From: Lingula anatina
Lineage: Eukaryota > Brachiopoda > Lingulata > Lingulida > Lingulidae
Assembly: GCF_001039355.2 (NCBI RefSeq)
Contig: NW_019775404.1
Span: 275,968-339,967 of the forward strand
Reading direction: 5' to 3'
DNA: 64,000 bases
Positions 49,401 through 62,500 of this stretch are shown one piece after another. The position numbers were made by a program, and so were the translations under genes. The notes under the pieces are model-generated. The model was not told where the DNA came from. It saw nothing but the letters and a program-made list of their open reading frames with translations, and ran no database searches. Numbering within the stretch: position 1 is the stretch's first letter; each line of letters begins with the position of its first letter.

Positions 49401-52400
49401 TCCATTGCTGTCTGTTCCATATGAGAAAAAAAGGCTAATAGAACATGAAGGTTATTTCTAAACAGTCCCAGTTATATATCTCAAGTGAAAGAACACATAC
49501 CAGGAATCATTATATCCAGACTCCTGCGGCACTATAAAAATGATGATAGCATGAGATTTACTTCATCATGTACCAAGCAAGGTAAGCCATGATTTGCATT
49601 CAATATTTATTAGAAATGACTAGTTTTATTTGTTCAACAACTGATTTCCCATTGAAATCGATGTAAATTAACCAGAGAGTGATTTTGGAAACTGCAAGGA
49701 CTGATAAATGAACATAAACAAACAAACAAACAAACAAACAAACAAAATATCCTAAGTGCCAGAGCTTCACAGGTGCAAAGATTGGATTATAAAATTGCTG
49801 TCTTGCGCCAAATCATTCGTCACTTGTTTACCAGTGAAATCCACCAGGAGATAGGTAATGAGGTTAATTGTGGGCACTTGTTCATTTTTACATATTTTAT
49901 GATTGAAGTAGCATCCTAATAGGTACTGATTAGTATTTTCTGGACAATGTTTGCCAAAAATAATACCCAGTGGATATCTCGGTGAATTTGGACTGTGTAT
50001 GTTACCAAAACAAACACTGTGGACACAAGCCAAGACTATTGCTGGTAAGTACCTCAATTCATTACCCCCATTGTTACTTTTTTCAGAAATTTTTACTATA
50101 ATGTTGCTGGTTAGAAAGCACTCTTGTCATTATGATATTTACTAATGGTTTTTGGTATCAAGGGATTTAATGCATTTTTGATGACCATGATGAACAACAG
50201 TGAATAGATTTTCTCTTTTATGCATAACCTGCATCATTTGCTTTCGTTTTCAAAAATCCTGGAATAATTTCCAGCTCTATTGTTTGTCATAATGCCTTTC
50301 CCCCTCATGTGTCATAAATCTCATTAAAAACCTTATTGGAAACGTTTCTTTTCTGGATTAAATAAAAAACAACATGTCTGAAATAATCACTCTTTTTTTT
50401 TCAAATGTCTAGGTAAAAGGACACAATAGTTTTCCCTTTCCTCTTTTTGTACCTTGCAAGCACTCAGCACTCTAGGAATGCAGAATATGCCAATATTTCC
50501 TAGGAGTTCCTAGGAGCCAAGGGTGATGGCATGAAGAAGACATATAGCTGTGCAAAATTAAAGGGCAGGTTCAATAGGTAAGGGACACCTGTTGGTGGGT
50601 TAACAGGTAAAAAAGGGATGCACTTTACATATACAGATATAAATAAAGAATTATAAATTAAATCTAAGGACTGGGTTTGTAGTTTGAGCTATACAGAGAT
50701 TTAGGTAGGTAAAAGAATTGCCCTTATGCTGACAAGATGCTGAAGGAAAAAAATGGATTCTCTGTTTATGTTATTGTGGATTTTTCATGTAAACAAATTA
50801 TTGTTGTTTTTCAGGCTGTGAATATCTGTGTTTATTTGATGTGGTTTATGGACAATACTATGTTTGGACAGTATTAGAATTTTATAGATTTGAGCTTAGG
50901 GGAATTTTAAATATTTTTTCAATGCCTAATACGAAAGAGGCTATGCAAGGGCATCATTCTCTTGGGATATGTGGATATTTCATATCTGTAAGTTTACTAT
51001 CAATTGAGTCAACAGCTGAGAAAATCGACATAAACCCCATCATCAGTGGCCTTTCTTCATCTCTTTAAAAAATCAATACCTTTAATAATTTCATGTTCAT
51101 GGTTTGTTGTACATCTTCATATAAATCAATTATCGCACACTGACAACAGGCAAAATCAGCTGATCGACTTGGAAACATTCAAGCTTCACCCTGGTTACAA
51201 GCCAATTAAGGCTATAGTGGAGTGGGTAATTGTTCAAGACTTCAGGTAGTCCCATCATTGAACCCAATTCCACCCTATCACAGTGGTAACTTGGGTGCCA
51301 GTCTGAACCACTAATTGGACTTGGTGGTGCTCAGGTGTAAAAATAGCTGTTCTGTAATAACTCGACTTGTCCATTGCCTTAGCCTTAATATCTTCTCTCT
51401 TCCACAAATTTGGCAAGAGGTGTGTTAAGCAGCTGGGATTGCCAGTCCTGATTCTTTGTCTTTTAAAAATGTTATTACATATAAATATCACGTGTTTCGA
51501 GGCGCGTTTTCTCCAACAGCCATGCACGGGACCAGGACCTTCAGGTGCTCTGATTGGTTCCCTTCGAGGCATTGGTAAGTGCAGCCATGACTGTTCAGAT
51601 ATGAGATCATCGGACCTCATATTATCTGCCTCTTACAGGGCGGCCCATGATAACCTTTGGCAAAAGATTGTTAACTGAGCATCTTGACATGTGAAAATAC
51701 AAGAGGCCCACAGGTGGTTAACATACCTTATGGTGGCAGAAATCTGTCCATGCAACAAGATATCGATACCCGTACCATTTACTAGATACCGGTATCTGCC
51801 CTATGCTTAGCTGTACCTTTTATGAGCTCTTAAAGAGCTGATCAGATTGCATTGTTCAAAAGTATGTGTGCGTGCCTGTTAACTCAAAAATACTTGTTCA
51901 GATATGTGTTCACCATCAAAACATTTAAGGAATTGGTTCATTTTGCAGTGTTTCTGTATGTGATATAAGTACTTTCTGGAATCTGAGACATTTTATGCGA
52001 TTGCTATATTGTTTTTGTCTTAGGGTTTGGTTGGTATATGTGTATTTAGTGCTGTTTTGTTGTGAAAAGCTCATTCACAGCATCAAATTATTTTAAATAA
52101 ATGATGAAAGAGGGAGGGATAAAAAGACAACATTTCTTTAGACTAGATGCTACATTGTTTAATTGAAAATTTACCTATAATATCCCTGAAAAAAAATTTA
52201 AAAAGACGCCCTCTATAAAATGTTGCTTCCCTTTCTCTCTCTCTTTCTCTCCCCTCTCTCTCTCTCTCTCTCTCTCTCAAGATACTTAATCCTTACCCCA
52301 GCTGTTCTTTCTAATGGGAAGTTAGTGTCCCCATATTTAACCTAGTGTCAGTGTCACTGTTGGGAGTACGTGCTATGAAGAGATGTACCAACTTTTTTTA

Positions 52401-52500
52401 TCGTAAATATTATTAGACCACTGCTAAGTTAAAATGATGTTTGATCAATGATTTTGTTTTATTCATCAAACTGTTGCACTTGAAGTTATGAAATTTGTAT
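46484..52500. other. Noncoding sequence, no supported gene
   Basis: AT-rich, with poly-A (about 47090-47110), an aaac array (about 49718-49745) and tc runs (about 52230-52280 just beyond its middle). ORFs up to 126 codons occur but show neither codon structure nor recognisable domains and lack splice context. An octamer ATTTGCAT at 49592-49599 lies in a non-repetitive block (about 49500-49710). Confidence 0.55.
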
Positions 52501-55500
52501 CAAATTATTTTACCTTTAATGCCGACAGTGCGATTAATTTACATGATTGATGACATCAATTATATTTGTTGTCACAGACTCTGTTTATATTAACTCAAAT
52601 GTCACAAGCAGACAATCTGAGTAATTCTTCATCAGATCCCCAGGCAAACAGTATTTATTACTGTCAGCCTAATTGGGTCGGCTGTAATAAGTTGTATATA
52701 CAGTTAAGTCTTTGACTCAAAGCTGATTTACCCTTAACATTAAGGACATGGGGATTACATCGATCATTTCATTTCTCCTGACAAAATTGACCGTCCTTAC
52801 CTTTGTCTGTCGGGAAGCTGTTTACCAAGATTCATTTGGATCATCTGATGATCTGGCAGGTTGTCTTGAAGGTTAGGATCTATACAGATTGATACTTAGT
52901 CAATTATCTCTCATATGTTTCCACTCTGGGAATGTGAAGGCACAGATGGAGGGAAGGGGGTGGTTAGGTCAAGGGAAAAAAGGTGGAGACAACTAAGGAC
53001 TATAAATAAAAGTAAACTGGTTGTGTTCAGAGAAAATACTTGCATAGTTGCAGATACTGTATCAAATGGAAAAAAAATAATGAACACTAACTTCAAAGGT
53101 TTGAATACCCAAGTAAACATTTTTAATTGAGCAAAATACATTTTATCCAAAAAAGAATACATTTGTTTAATCTGTAATTCTTGCCCAGTTACTAGTAATG
53201 ATTTTTTAAAATTTAGATAACTAAAATGAAGATATAAATGACAAAAAAACTTTCTCTTTCCTTTAATTCAATGTTATGCAACCACCATTACTGTGAGGAC
53301 GGATTACACACATGTATTTATTTTATAATACCAATAATAGTTCATGCTGTTTCTTGTATATTTAATCATGTTAGCCTGTTGGTGTGTTTCCCAGAAAAAA
53401 AAAGTAAGTAATGGCCCCCTGCTTGTTACAAATCCTGGTATTGATCATGGTACGCAAACACATCCTGTAGCAACATACTGCACGTCTAGACCTACTTCCT
53501 GATACTGGTTGTGGTTTTGCTGAAATGATGGAGTTTATAAGTCTTTGGATTTCTTGTGAAAATTTCTTCTGTATTTGTGTGAAAAACAAAATATCAAGGA
53601 CTGGAGACTGTATGAGAGGGGAGTCATCCAAAGGCCACTTTGTACCTGCCATCTCATCATCAGGTAAACTTTCTCGGCATTTATCACCAATAATAATCAG
53701 ACTAGCCAGTTGCTATGGCAACTGATCTATTTCTGCCTGCAGAGAACAACTCTTGCCTGTTAAACCCACTATGCTCATGTCTGAGATGATTCTTGGAAAT
53801 CCAGGCGACATAGATGTTCAACAACTTTGTTTTGATGTTTGTATTGTCATTCTTAATGGTGTGTGCGTAAGTGCCTTTTTGTCTTTGTTTAAACGTTTCC
53901 CCTCATGCAGGTGGCTGAGTCATTTCAGAGAAATATTCAAGCAAGCAATCCAATCATATTGTCTTTGTATGTGACAGATAGAGTTCTGCCAATAAATTAT
54001 CATGAGACCGATAACAGCACCATTCCATACAAAAGAAAGACAGAAGGAGTCTGTCTAGGTAACATGGCGTGTATTGTAATAAACATTTCACTGATTTTTC
54101 CTAGAATAACTGCCTTCTGCCAGTTGTCAATGAATGAGATATATAACTAAATATGACATACATCTTCATTACTGGTAAGAAATTAGATCTTAAGAGTTTG
54201 GGCAATTGTCATGATTAGTGTTTAATCATTATTGAATTACTGCCAGATTGGTTGGTGATAGGAATGCACTTGTCAGCATGGGCTTGATTAGGCGACATGC
54301 CACCTGATTTCCATTTTCATCCACTTGCACTTGGGGCTCATTTTCTTTTTCTTTATCAGAATCCTTTCTTTATCATCTTTGTTTTCCCATCACCAGGTCT
54401 TGATTAATGAGTCTAGTTTTAGTGACTTAAGGTCCTGTGCTTTTATTTCACTTTCACTTGTTTTTGTTATTGTAATATTTGTTGGTCCTGGTTCAAATTT
54501 TTACTGGTATCTTCAAAAAAATTTTCTTAACTACTGGCCAAGAGAAATATAAGTACTGATAATCCAAAGAGAATATTGGAATATCTTTTTAAAATTTTCC
54601 ATGTACAGTCCCTCAAAGGTAATATCTAAGTATCTGTATATTGTGTATGATGTGATATGTTGTGCATTGTATTGATCAAAACTGGATAAGCAGCTCCTTC
54701 AAACTTTTGATTTCCAATTGAATCATGTGCTGCATTGTTTCAAGGAACCATTTTTAAAGATATCTTTCTCCTTGAAACTGGTCAAAATTGTGGTTTCCTG
54801 CCAGTGCTGCAGTTGTCGCTTAGCAACTGTAAGCATTTCACACTCTGGTCTATTGATAGGGAAGTGGTTGACCTCAGTATCTTTTCTGTTTCTTTTTCTT
54901 TTTAATGCACTTTTCAATTAAGAAATATGGAGAAATTTGATATTGGAATTATATAACAAAACTTGTGCATAGGCCCTCTAATCATTATTTATTCATTTAT
55001 TATTTTGATCCAGAAATGTATATCTTATGTGTTGGAAATATTCTTTTCTCTCACCTTCTGTTTTTTAATAGCCTTAAATCTTAAAATAAGTAGAGCTGAT
55101 TTTTAGTTTTAGCCTAACCTGGTTCCCCAAAAACCTTATCAATTAGGTTAAAGAATAATTTAATGTAAAAAATGACACCGCAAAACATAGTCATCAACAA
55201 ATGTAAAAGCACTGTAATGTAAAAGCCATACTTATAAGTACATTATTATATTTGTCAGTAATTTCCAATTTGACTGGTGCTAGGTAGTTGCGTGTTCTGG
55301 ACTGTTGCCAGTGTAGAGCTCTCTACTAGCAGATAATAGTGGGAAGAGCAAGATGGAATGGACATGATATCTGCATTTTTCTTATCAGCACATACAACAA
55401 ATGAAGCATGCTGCCAAATTATTTCGAACAGTAACTACGCAATACGTCTCATTTTGCGGACACTGGGTGTTAATGCAAATGAGCAGCCATTTTGAATAAA

Positions 55501-56500
55501 AAGAGATGAGGATTTTATATTTCATGTCTTCTGAAAGTGGGTGTTTATCCAATTATTGAATTACCTTGGATTGAAAATTTATTGAGAAGTTATATTACCT
55601 AACTTAAACATTATACATAGATGTTTTATACATATAAGCTTGTTTATTTATTTGGACATCTAAAATTTAACTCCTTTTGCAGTGGCAACCTAATATTCAA
55701 TAATTTAATTCTACCATGTAATCATATGCACTTAAATACAAAATAAGTAAAGTAATGGAAGAGTTATAGTAAAATTACACTACTGGCAGTCTTCCAAGAA
55801 GATAAGATTCACAGTTTGGATAGTTATTAACATGTAGTGTACTTGAAGGCTTTCAATAGGCTTATGGCATTACTTTATTGAACAGAAAGGCGGTTTTTAC
55901 CTTTTGTTTTTTAACTTTTATTAATGACCTCTTTTTTATCTTAATATATTAAATTAGAAATGTGATTTTTGTGTTAAAATTGTTTTAACTTATTGCGTTC
56001 CAGTGACAGTACAGAATTTCACCTTAAAACCCCCATTATTTCTGTTTAGTGTCTTTAGAAAATGTACAGATGACTACATGTTGTAGAGGGGCAGAGTAGC
56101 AGGCATTTCCACGTTCTACTCAGAATACTTAATTATCTCTTTAATAGAAATTTACATTCTCCAAATTTTCCTAGCTGCTATGTCATGCATGGTTCCCAAA
56201 GCAAGCTTTGAACACAGATCAGTGATTTGACACATAGTAATAAGCCTGTTGCTTTGTCTATCAGCTGACTGCAATATACTAGAAACCCTCTGTGAAAGTT
56301 GTACTAGTATACTTGTATCTATACCATTTAGTCAAAATGCTTTATGGAATGAAACATTTTGACCCAGTTACATTTATGAAAACCCTAAGGATTCAACACT
56401 TTCAAAGATATACTAAGAAGTAGGATACAACTGAACGAAGAAACTTTGAACTGTTTCATGTTTCATAGTCATTTTGACGTAAGGTGAGCTCATGGTTTAT
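52501..56500. other. Noncoding, high-complexity blocks with transcription-factor-like motifs
   Basis: No exon supported. Complex, low-repeat blocks include TGATTGATGACA (52544-52555, PBX/HOX-MEIS-like), the X-box palindrome at 53709 and an octamer ATGCAAAT at 55473-55480. Such blocks often are distal regulatory DNA, but conservation cannot be tested here. Confidence 0.4.
53709..53722. promoter_or_regulatory. Perfect palindromic RFX X-box-like site
   Basis: GTTGCTATGGCAAC fits the RFX consensus (GTTRCCATGGYAAC-type) with both half-sites intact; only the central CT/AT position departs from the commonest form. It is far from any recognised start codon, so it could be distal, or near an unseen promoter. 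Confidence 0.45.
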
Positions 56501-59500
56501 TGAGAAGACAAACAAAGCCACAAATATTTTGTTCCCAAGTGTTGTAAAATTTAGTACCCATGTCTTTTTGTTTTCTTATGTTATCTATAACCCGCATCTT
56601 CGTGGTTAGTACGGTCATTCCGTCAATATAGAACCCTGAGCATATATTTCCAGATTGTATTGTATTCAGTTTATGTATTTTAGATATAGATTTTGCGTCT
56701 TCACAAAAGTAATGAAGTAAAATGATTATGTTGTAAATGGCGGATAGATTAAGAAAAAAGTTGAAAAGTTAGTTGTATGATTGATCAATATTATACAACT
56801 TAAATACCTTGTAAAAAAATTAAATTTATAGGTTTTGAAAAATCGAAATTCAAGATCACGACGAGAGATGGTTGTGCATTGCGATCGAGACGACACAGAA
56901 CTTTTGTAAGAAACTGCTAAGCACAATTTGACCGCTTTTTGTAATGAATAATGAAGTGAGATTGAAATTTAGCAAGGGAAAAGTATAACCATCGAGATCA
57001 AAATTCGATCAAAGTAGTATTTCGTTTCCAGCGTTTTTGACTAGGAGAAACTTGAGTTAAAATTTAGAATAACTGTCTGCAATATACAAATACAGTACTA
57101 GAGTAAGGTACGTAATGCATTTATACGCAACAGGATTTGGGGCGAAATTACTGTAATTAAAAGGAGAAAAATGCTTGTTGGGAGCATTCCCAAGTAATAC
57201 AGGTGCCCGACACCTGTCAAAAAAGCCATCGTTTACAGCACCAGGCACTTACAACTCCAGTTTCTCTCTGCACCTGGAAACACCGTTTTTTTTTTACACG
57301 GCAGCCGAGTATTGTTATTCATGGACCGCTGTATGCGCTTCATAGTAATATATGGGAGACCTCTGATACTATTTCTTGTTTGTTATCTGTTAACTTTGAA
57401 GCCTTAGATGTTGTAAATGATAATATATTACCTTAACTTCATTTTTAAAGAAGTAACGAGTGAACAGGAAAGAACGCGCCGAACTTCAGCTTGTGATATT
57501 TCAAAAAGCACACGGTCTAAGTCAGTGAGATTTATTATTATATTCTTTTTGTCTTCGATGCAAATAATCTTTTAATTTAGAAGCATTTGTAATATTTGTC
57601 TCTGCTACACAGCTGTTGTAAAAGCTACTGAGTCAGTTTTTTTTAATGTTTTTAGAGGCAACCCCAAGTCGGTATTAATTTTTGTAATTTTGTTAAAATG
57701 TGACAAATGATTTTTTCGGAAATTTAAGTTTAAAGTATGTTGCGTTTTTTTTCTCCGCCTGCTATATTCTTTAACATAATTATTCACATGTAGAGATAAT
57801 CGATTGAAAAAAGACCATCTTTTTCTGATTCTGATGTAAAATTATCGAAATACTAAAACTAGATATTTCGTTGCGTTATATTTATTTTGAAGAAGTAAAA
57901 TATTTTATACTTTGGAGAAATGATTTTTTGTGTGTGTTGCTAGACCTCGGCGAAAAGTTACAGGATACAAAATGTACAGTGCTCTCTCAAATCGCATGCG
58001 TAATAAACCAAACCCGCTCGATTTTCGTAATCTATGTGGCATCGTTGTTTTATTAAATAAGTTTATGTGGCAATTTAGTAACATGTAAAGGAATGCATTT
58101 TAAAGTGCAATAAAAAGTTTGAAATTGATTCGCTAACTGGACAAGACATTATAAAAACGACAACATCTTTTGCTTAAAGAAAATAGAAAAATAATAGGCA
58201 TTGAAATCTCCTCGAAATGCTAAAATTATGTATGTATTCTCAACACCCCAAAAAAGTATTTCGTCGACAAATGTTGAATCTATTTAAATAAGATATAAAT
58301 TAAAGCATAATAAACTGATTGTGAAATAAAAAATTGATATAGAATGTTCACTCAATCTGAACATCTGACATAAATGACTTATATAACTGCCTTTATAAAA
58401 TAGTGTTATTCCGTATTTTTCGTCCATTTATCACGCCCATATTTCTAACATCCTAACATCTGAAAACAAAAACACCAAGCTTAATGCTGTGTTCACTGAT
58501 GCGAAGAAATTTTGTTACATTGCCATATGGAGCATAAAATAATCAATTAATTTTTCCCTATATCTTCTCTCTTTTGTTGACTCTTTAAGTGGGAATTTTA
58601 TCGATAGATAAAGTTTGCAGTTTTGTGTTTCTTTTCACCAAACCCGTACAGTTATCTACACAATAATTTTGAGCTCATAGATTTTTGTCAATTATACAGG
58701 CAGAATGATATAATATAGGTAAGTTTTTGTTTGTGAACATATTTCACCAAAGAAGAAAAATAAGACAAAAACGATGAGTAAGAATATAGTTTTTTTTTAT
58801 CGTAAATGAGTACGCCGTAGACGTCATCGCAGCAATGAGAAAAAAAAGATACAGAAGTAATTACGGAATTATCGACCGCTAGCTCTCTGGTATTAGTCAC
58901 TGTAAAATGAATCATCGGTGTAAGTGCTCGGGACACTTCAGGTCAGGCAGATCAACTCTGGCACACGGACACGGAAACTAGGAATAGAACGCAATTATCA
59001 CTCACTTCGAGCTTTTCGCTTTTCAAGTACCGCCAGTATGCTCCGATCTAGTTCAATTATGCCACAGACACAGTTTTCAATACTCTCGTCTTTGTCGTAC
59101 TGAATAATTAATATTTCACCAATTCCGCATTGCTGCAATTTTCGATGATGAAAAAAAAAATTGCTGCTGTCCTGAAATTGATTGCCGGAATTAAACTTCC
59201 AGGTAATCGCTTTTCTGAAAGTCTTTGCTGTACCTGGGGGCTCTCTCTACCTGTGTCCCTGCTGTCATTTAGAGCCTCTTAGCAGCAATAACGGAGCGCT
59301 AATCAGGCAGAACTTGTTCTCCAGGAACTGTTTTTTCCCCATGTCAACTCGTAACATTGTGTGCGTTGCTAGGAGTTTGATTGAAAGAGCATATACATAG
59401 CCCGAAGCGTCTTGTGGAAGAAATAATGTTGTGCAGCCGATTGCCTTGATTTTTTTGCATTAGGTTTTATGTGCGTTGTTCAAGTGGGTCGATATAATTT

Positions 59501-62500
59501 TCACACCTCATGGCTACGTTTTGATTAGCCCGGGTAATTACACAGCACGGTCTTGTACAATGTGAAATAAGGTTAGCTCAAGTCAGTTTTGAGGAAGTGC
59601 AGACGGATGTGAATAAAATTCCCCTGTTGCTTTCATTTATTGTTTCTGCAATCATTTACATTTAAATGTGCACTTTAGAGTGATTCTGCTGTTATTACAC
59701 TGTTTGCAATTGTTTAGTTATTCGTTAGTATTCAAATTATGTTATTTGCCTTACTGTTCGCATAAGATTTTACTGTTCGTATAAGGTTACCAGGTATCTT
59801 AAATAATGTTTTCACAGTTAAGAACATAAAACCTTCTCTTATTACCAATTTGTGTGACAACGGTTGTTGTTGAACAAATGACATTTAAGAATTGAATTTT
59901 GAAAAATATTATATTTTTGTTATGAGATACCCCTTTCCTACTCAATTTTTTTCCTATCAGAAGTGAAATACGAAACAAATATTTCTAAGAAAGTTCGAGG
60001 TTGGAGACAAAGGCGTGCTGAAGCTAACATTTTTGTATTTGTTGAAATATTGGTAGTTCTTTTCTTTGGGACATTTTTGCATAACTCATTTCTATGTAAT
60101 ATCTTATTTCTTAAGCAATTTCATCAATATTGATTTATTGCTGAATGCTCAATCTGTTACTGATATTTACTTCTCTGTGTGTGACTTTATGTATAATGTG
60201 CTGTTTTGTCAAAAATTTTTGAAGGAGAAATATAATTCAGGAAATAAAAAAATATCATTTTCTCTTTTTCGTCGAAAGTTTTCTCTTAATGCATTATAGA
60301 CTGAGATTTGTTATTGTCGATACCTTCAACTTACTATTTCAATGAAATAAAAGATGAATAGAAAATCTGGTTTGGCTTGTTAAATCGCAGTAATCTCCTT
60401 AAGCCTAGATTACGGGCGCCGTGCGATGAAATTGTCCGTACGATTTTTTTTAATGTAAGGAGCTACGGACTACGCCGAGTATGTCTACATTACATGGCCT
60501 TAAATCCGTACGATTCCGTGCAATTTCGCACGGCCACCGTCTACCTCCGCTCAGACGCCGTACGAAAAGGGTATTACGGGCAGTATACGTTGGTCGTACG
60601 GGCATCGCATTTCAAATGTAATCTAGGCTTTACCTAATTGTTCAATTATGGGAGATTAGAATAACCTTGATTATTATGAAAAAAATTTAAAAGAACAATA
60701 TTTAGATATGTATCAGAAGGGTTTTCTTCGTGGTCAATTAAATTGTCAAATTTGATTGGTATTTGTTTACGGGATCGAGCAAGTGAACCGAGTTACAGTC
60801 ACAAATCTGGGAGGAGAAAAGAGACCGTCAAATCATATAAATTATAAAATATTGGCTTCATGAAAAACATTCAACTTTAAACCATGGGTCAGAAAAGTTA
60901 ACCGAACCCTCTTGTTTTTCATTATCAACTGCTATTAATACAAAGGTGACTCTAATTTTCGAATGAAGGTAACAAAATCAGAATACCAGGCCTATGATCA
61001 TAGAAAATTGTGTATTGGCACGGCGAATGAAACTCAAATATTTAGATCGCTGTCACCTTATCACCAGGGTTTATCAGTTCACATAGGTAACCGTGCTCTC
61101 TTCACTCAACCTTTGACGCGCGAAACGAAGAAACAGATAACAAATATCTCATATGATGATGTGTACATGCGACGTTGGAAAATTATGTGATGTGATCTTT
61201 CAAAAGAGCATTTAGGTATTTCCTGTCTGACTCGTTTTACAACCCGTGTGCTTTCACAACCACTCTTGAATATGCGTCAAATTTCATTATCAATTGCGGT
61301 AGGTTTTTGCGTATCGCCAGATGCGTTATGATATAAATGAAATAAGAGGGAAAAATATAATCATGATGACGATTCTCTCAAAACGAAAGGTTGTGTTTAT
61401 AAGAACCCGCAAACCTCACTCCGTTGTTAGCTAAAGATTTCCCCCTTGCCCGTTTTTAACGCAAATTTTGTATTTTATTTTGCATTTTTTTTCACGGGTT
61501 TACATATATTATCTGATGATCGTTACCCGATATTCATGAAAATTTTGCAATTTTAGTCATTAATACCATTAGGCCTATCTATAGGCGTGTCTTCGCAAAA
61601 TCACCCATATCATCACATAAGGGCGTATCTGTGAGTCATAAATGGTGGTTAACATTGTGGAGGTTTCAAACTCCAAAAAAGGCAACTGATACACTTGAAG
61701 TGGATCGTGTCATCCCCTTATTATACCTGTTGGGTAATTTTAGATCCTGCACATTTTTGGCCTTGAACCAAAATTGATAATAGTGAGCGATCCCACAAAA
61801 TCGCATTAGGAGAAACCTAGCATTTTTGTTAATCAGAGGACACGCAAAGCTCCGTCATCATTTATGTGACTTTTTTCTTGTCATTCTATTTCGGGATCAA
61901 GGGAAAGAAATAGAGTAGTATCGGATACACATACCCCGAGCACAGTTGACAGATCGTTAAAACAGTGAAGTTATGCCAAGCGCATTCGACACGCCCAGGC
62001 ACGCGCAAAACGTTACCTACTCGTCATGGACATGCCACATTGTTAACCTTTTCGAACAGTATTAGTCTTAAAAGCAATTGGTTCTGCTATGATATAAACC
62101 AAGTTGTTACATTCTAGCTATTTACGACACCCTTATCACGTTTCATTTTCTGATAATTCCTGCTTTAGTTATTTAACAATGTAACTTTATTAACTGCTGA
62201 ATGTGACAATAGTTTAATCAATTATGACATTTTGTTGTTGGGCGTGGTCTTTCTAGTTCTCCTTGAACTGCTCTTATCAATCTACGCATCAAGCCACGAA
62301 TCCACCCGAACTATTTCAAACATACCGCTCTGAGTCTAATTTCTCTTGAACTTTGTTAATCGACAGAAAAAAGAGGATATCGACGTTAGGCGTTAGGCGC
62401 TGAAATGGAAACTATTCACGTTTCATTTTCATAAGCGTATAACTTACAAATTCAACATAATTCAAGACAATGTACAACACTTACAATCATATTAAACAAA

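Noticed and set aside
49081-49461. 126-codon plus-strand ORF as a gene
   Set aside because: Low-complexity, Phe/Tyr/Lys-rich translation of AT-rich DNA with no domain, no Kozak-like context and no splice support.
51255-51678. Overlapping ORFs of about 100-120 codons on both strands
   Set aside because: Neither frame shows family motifs; the Pro/Gly-rich stretch is a chance GC-richer patch.
60377-60637. 86-codon ORF with balanced amino-acid content
   Set aside because: It coincides with the MITE at 60402-60629, so its composition reflects the element.
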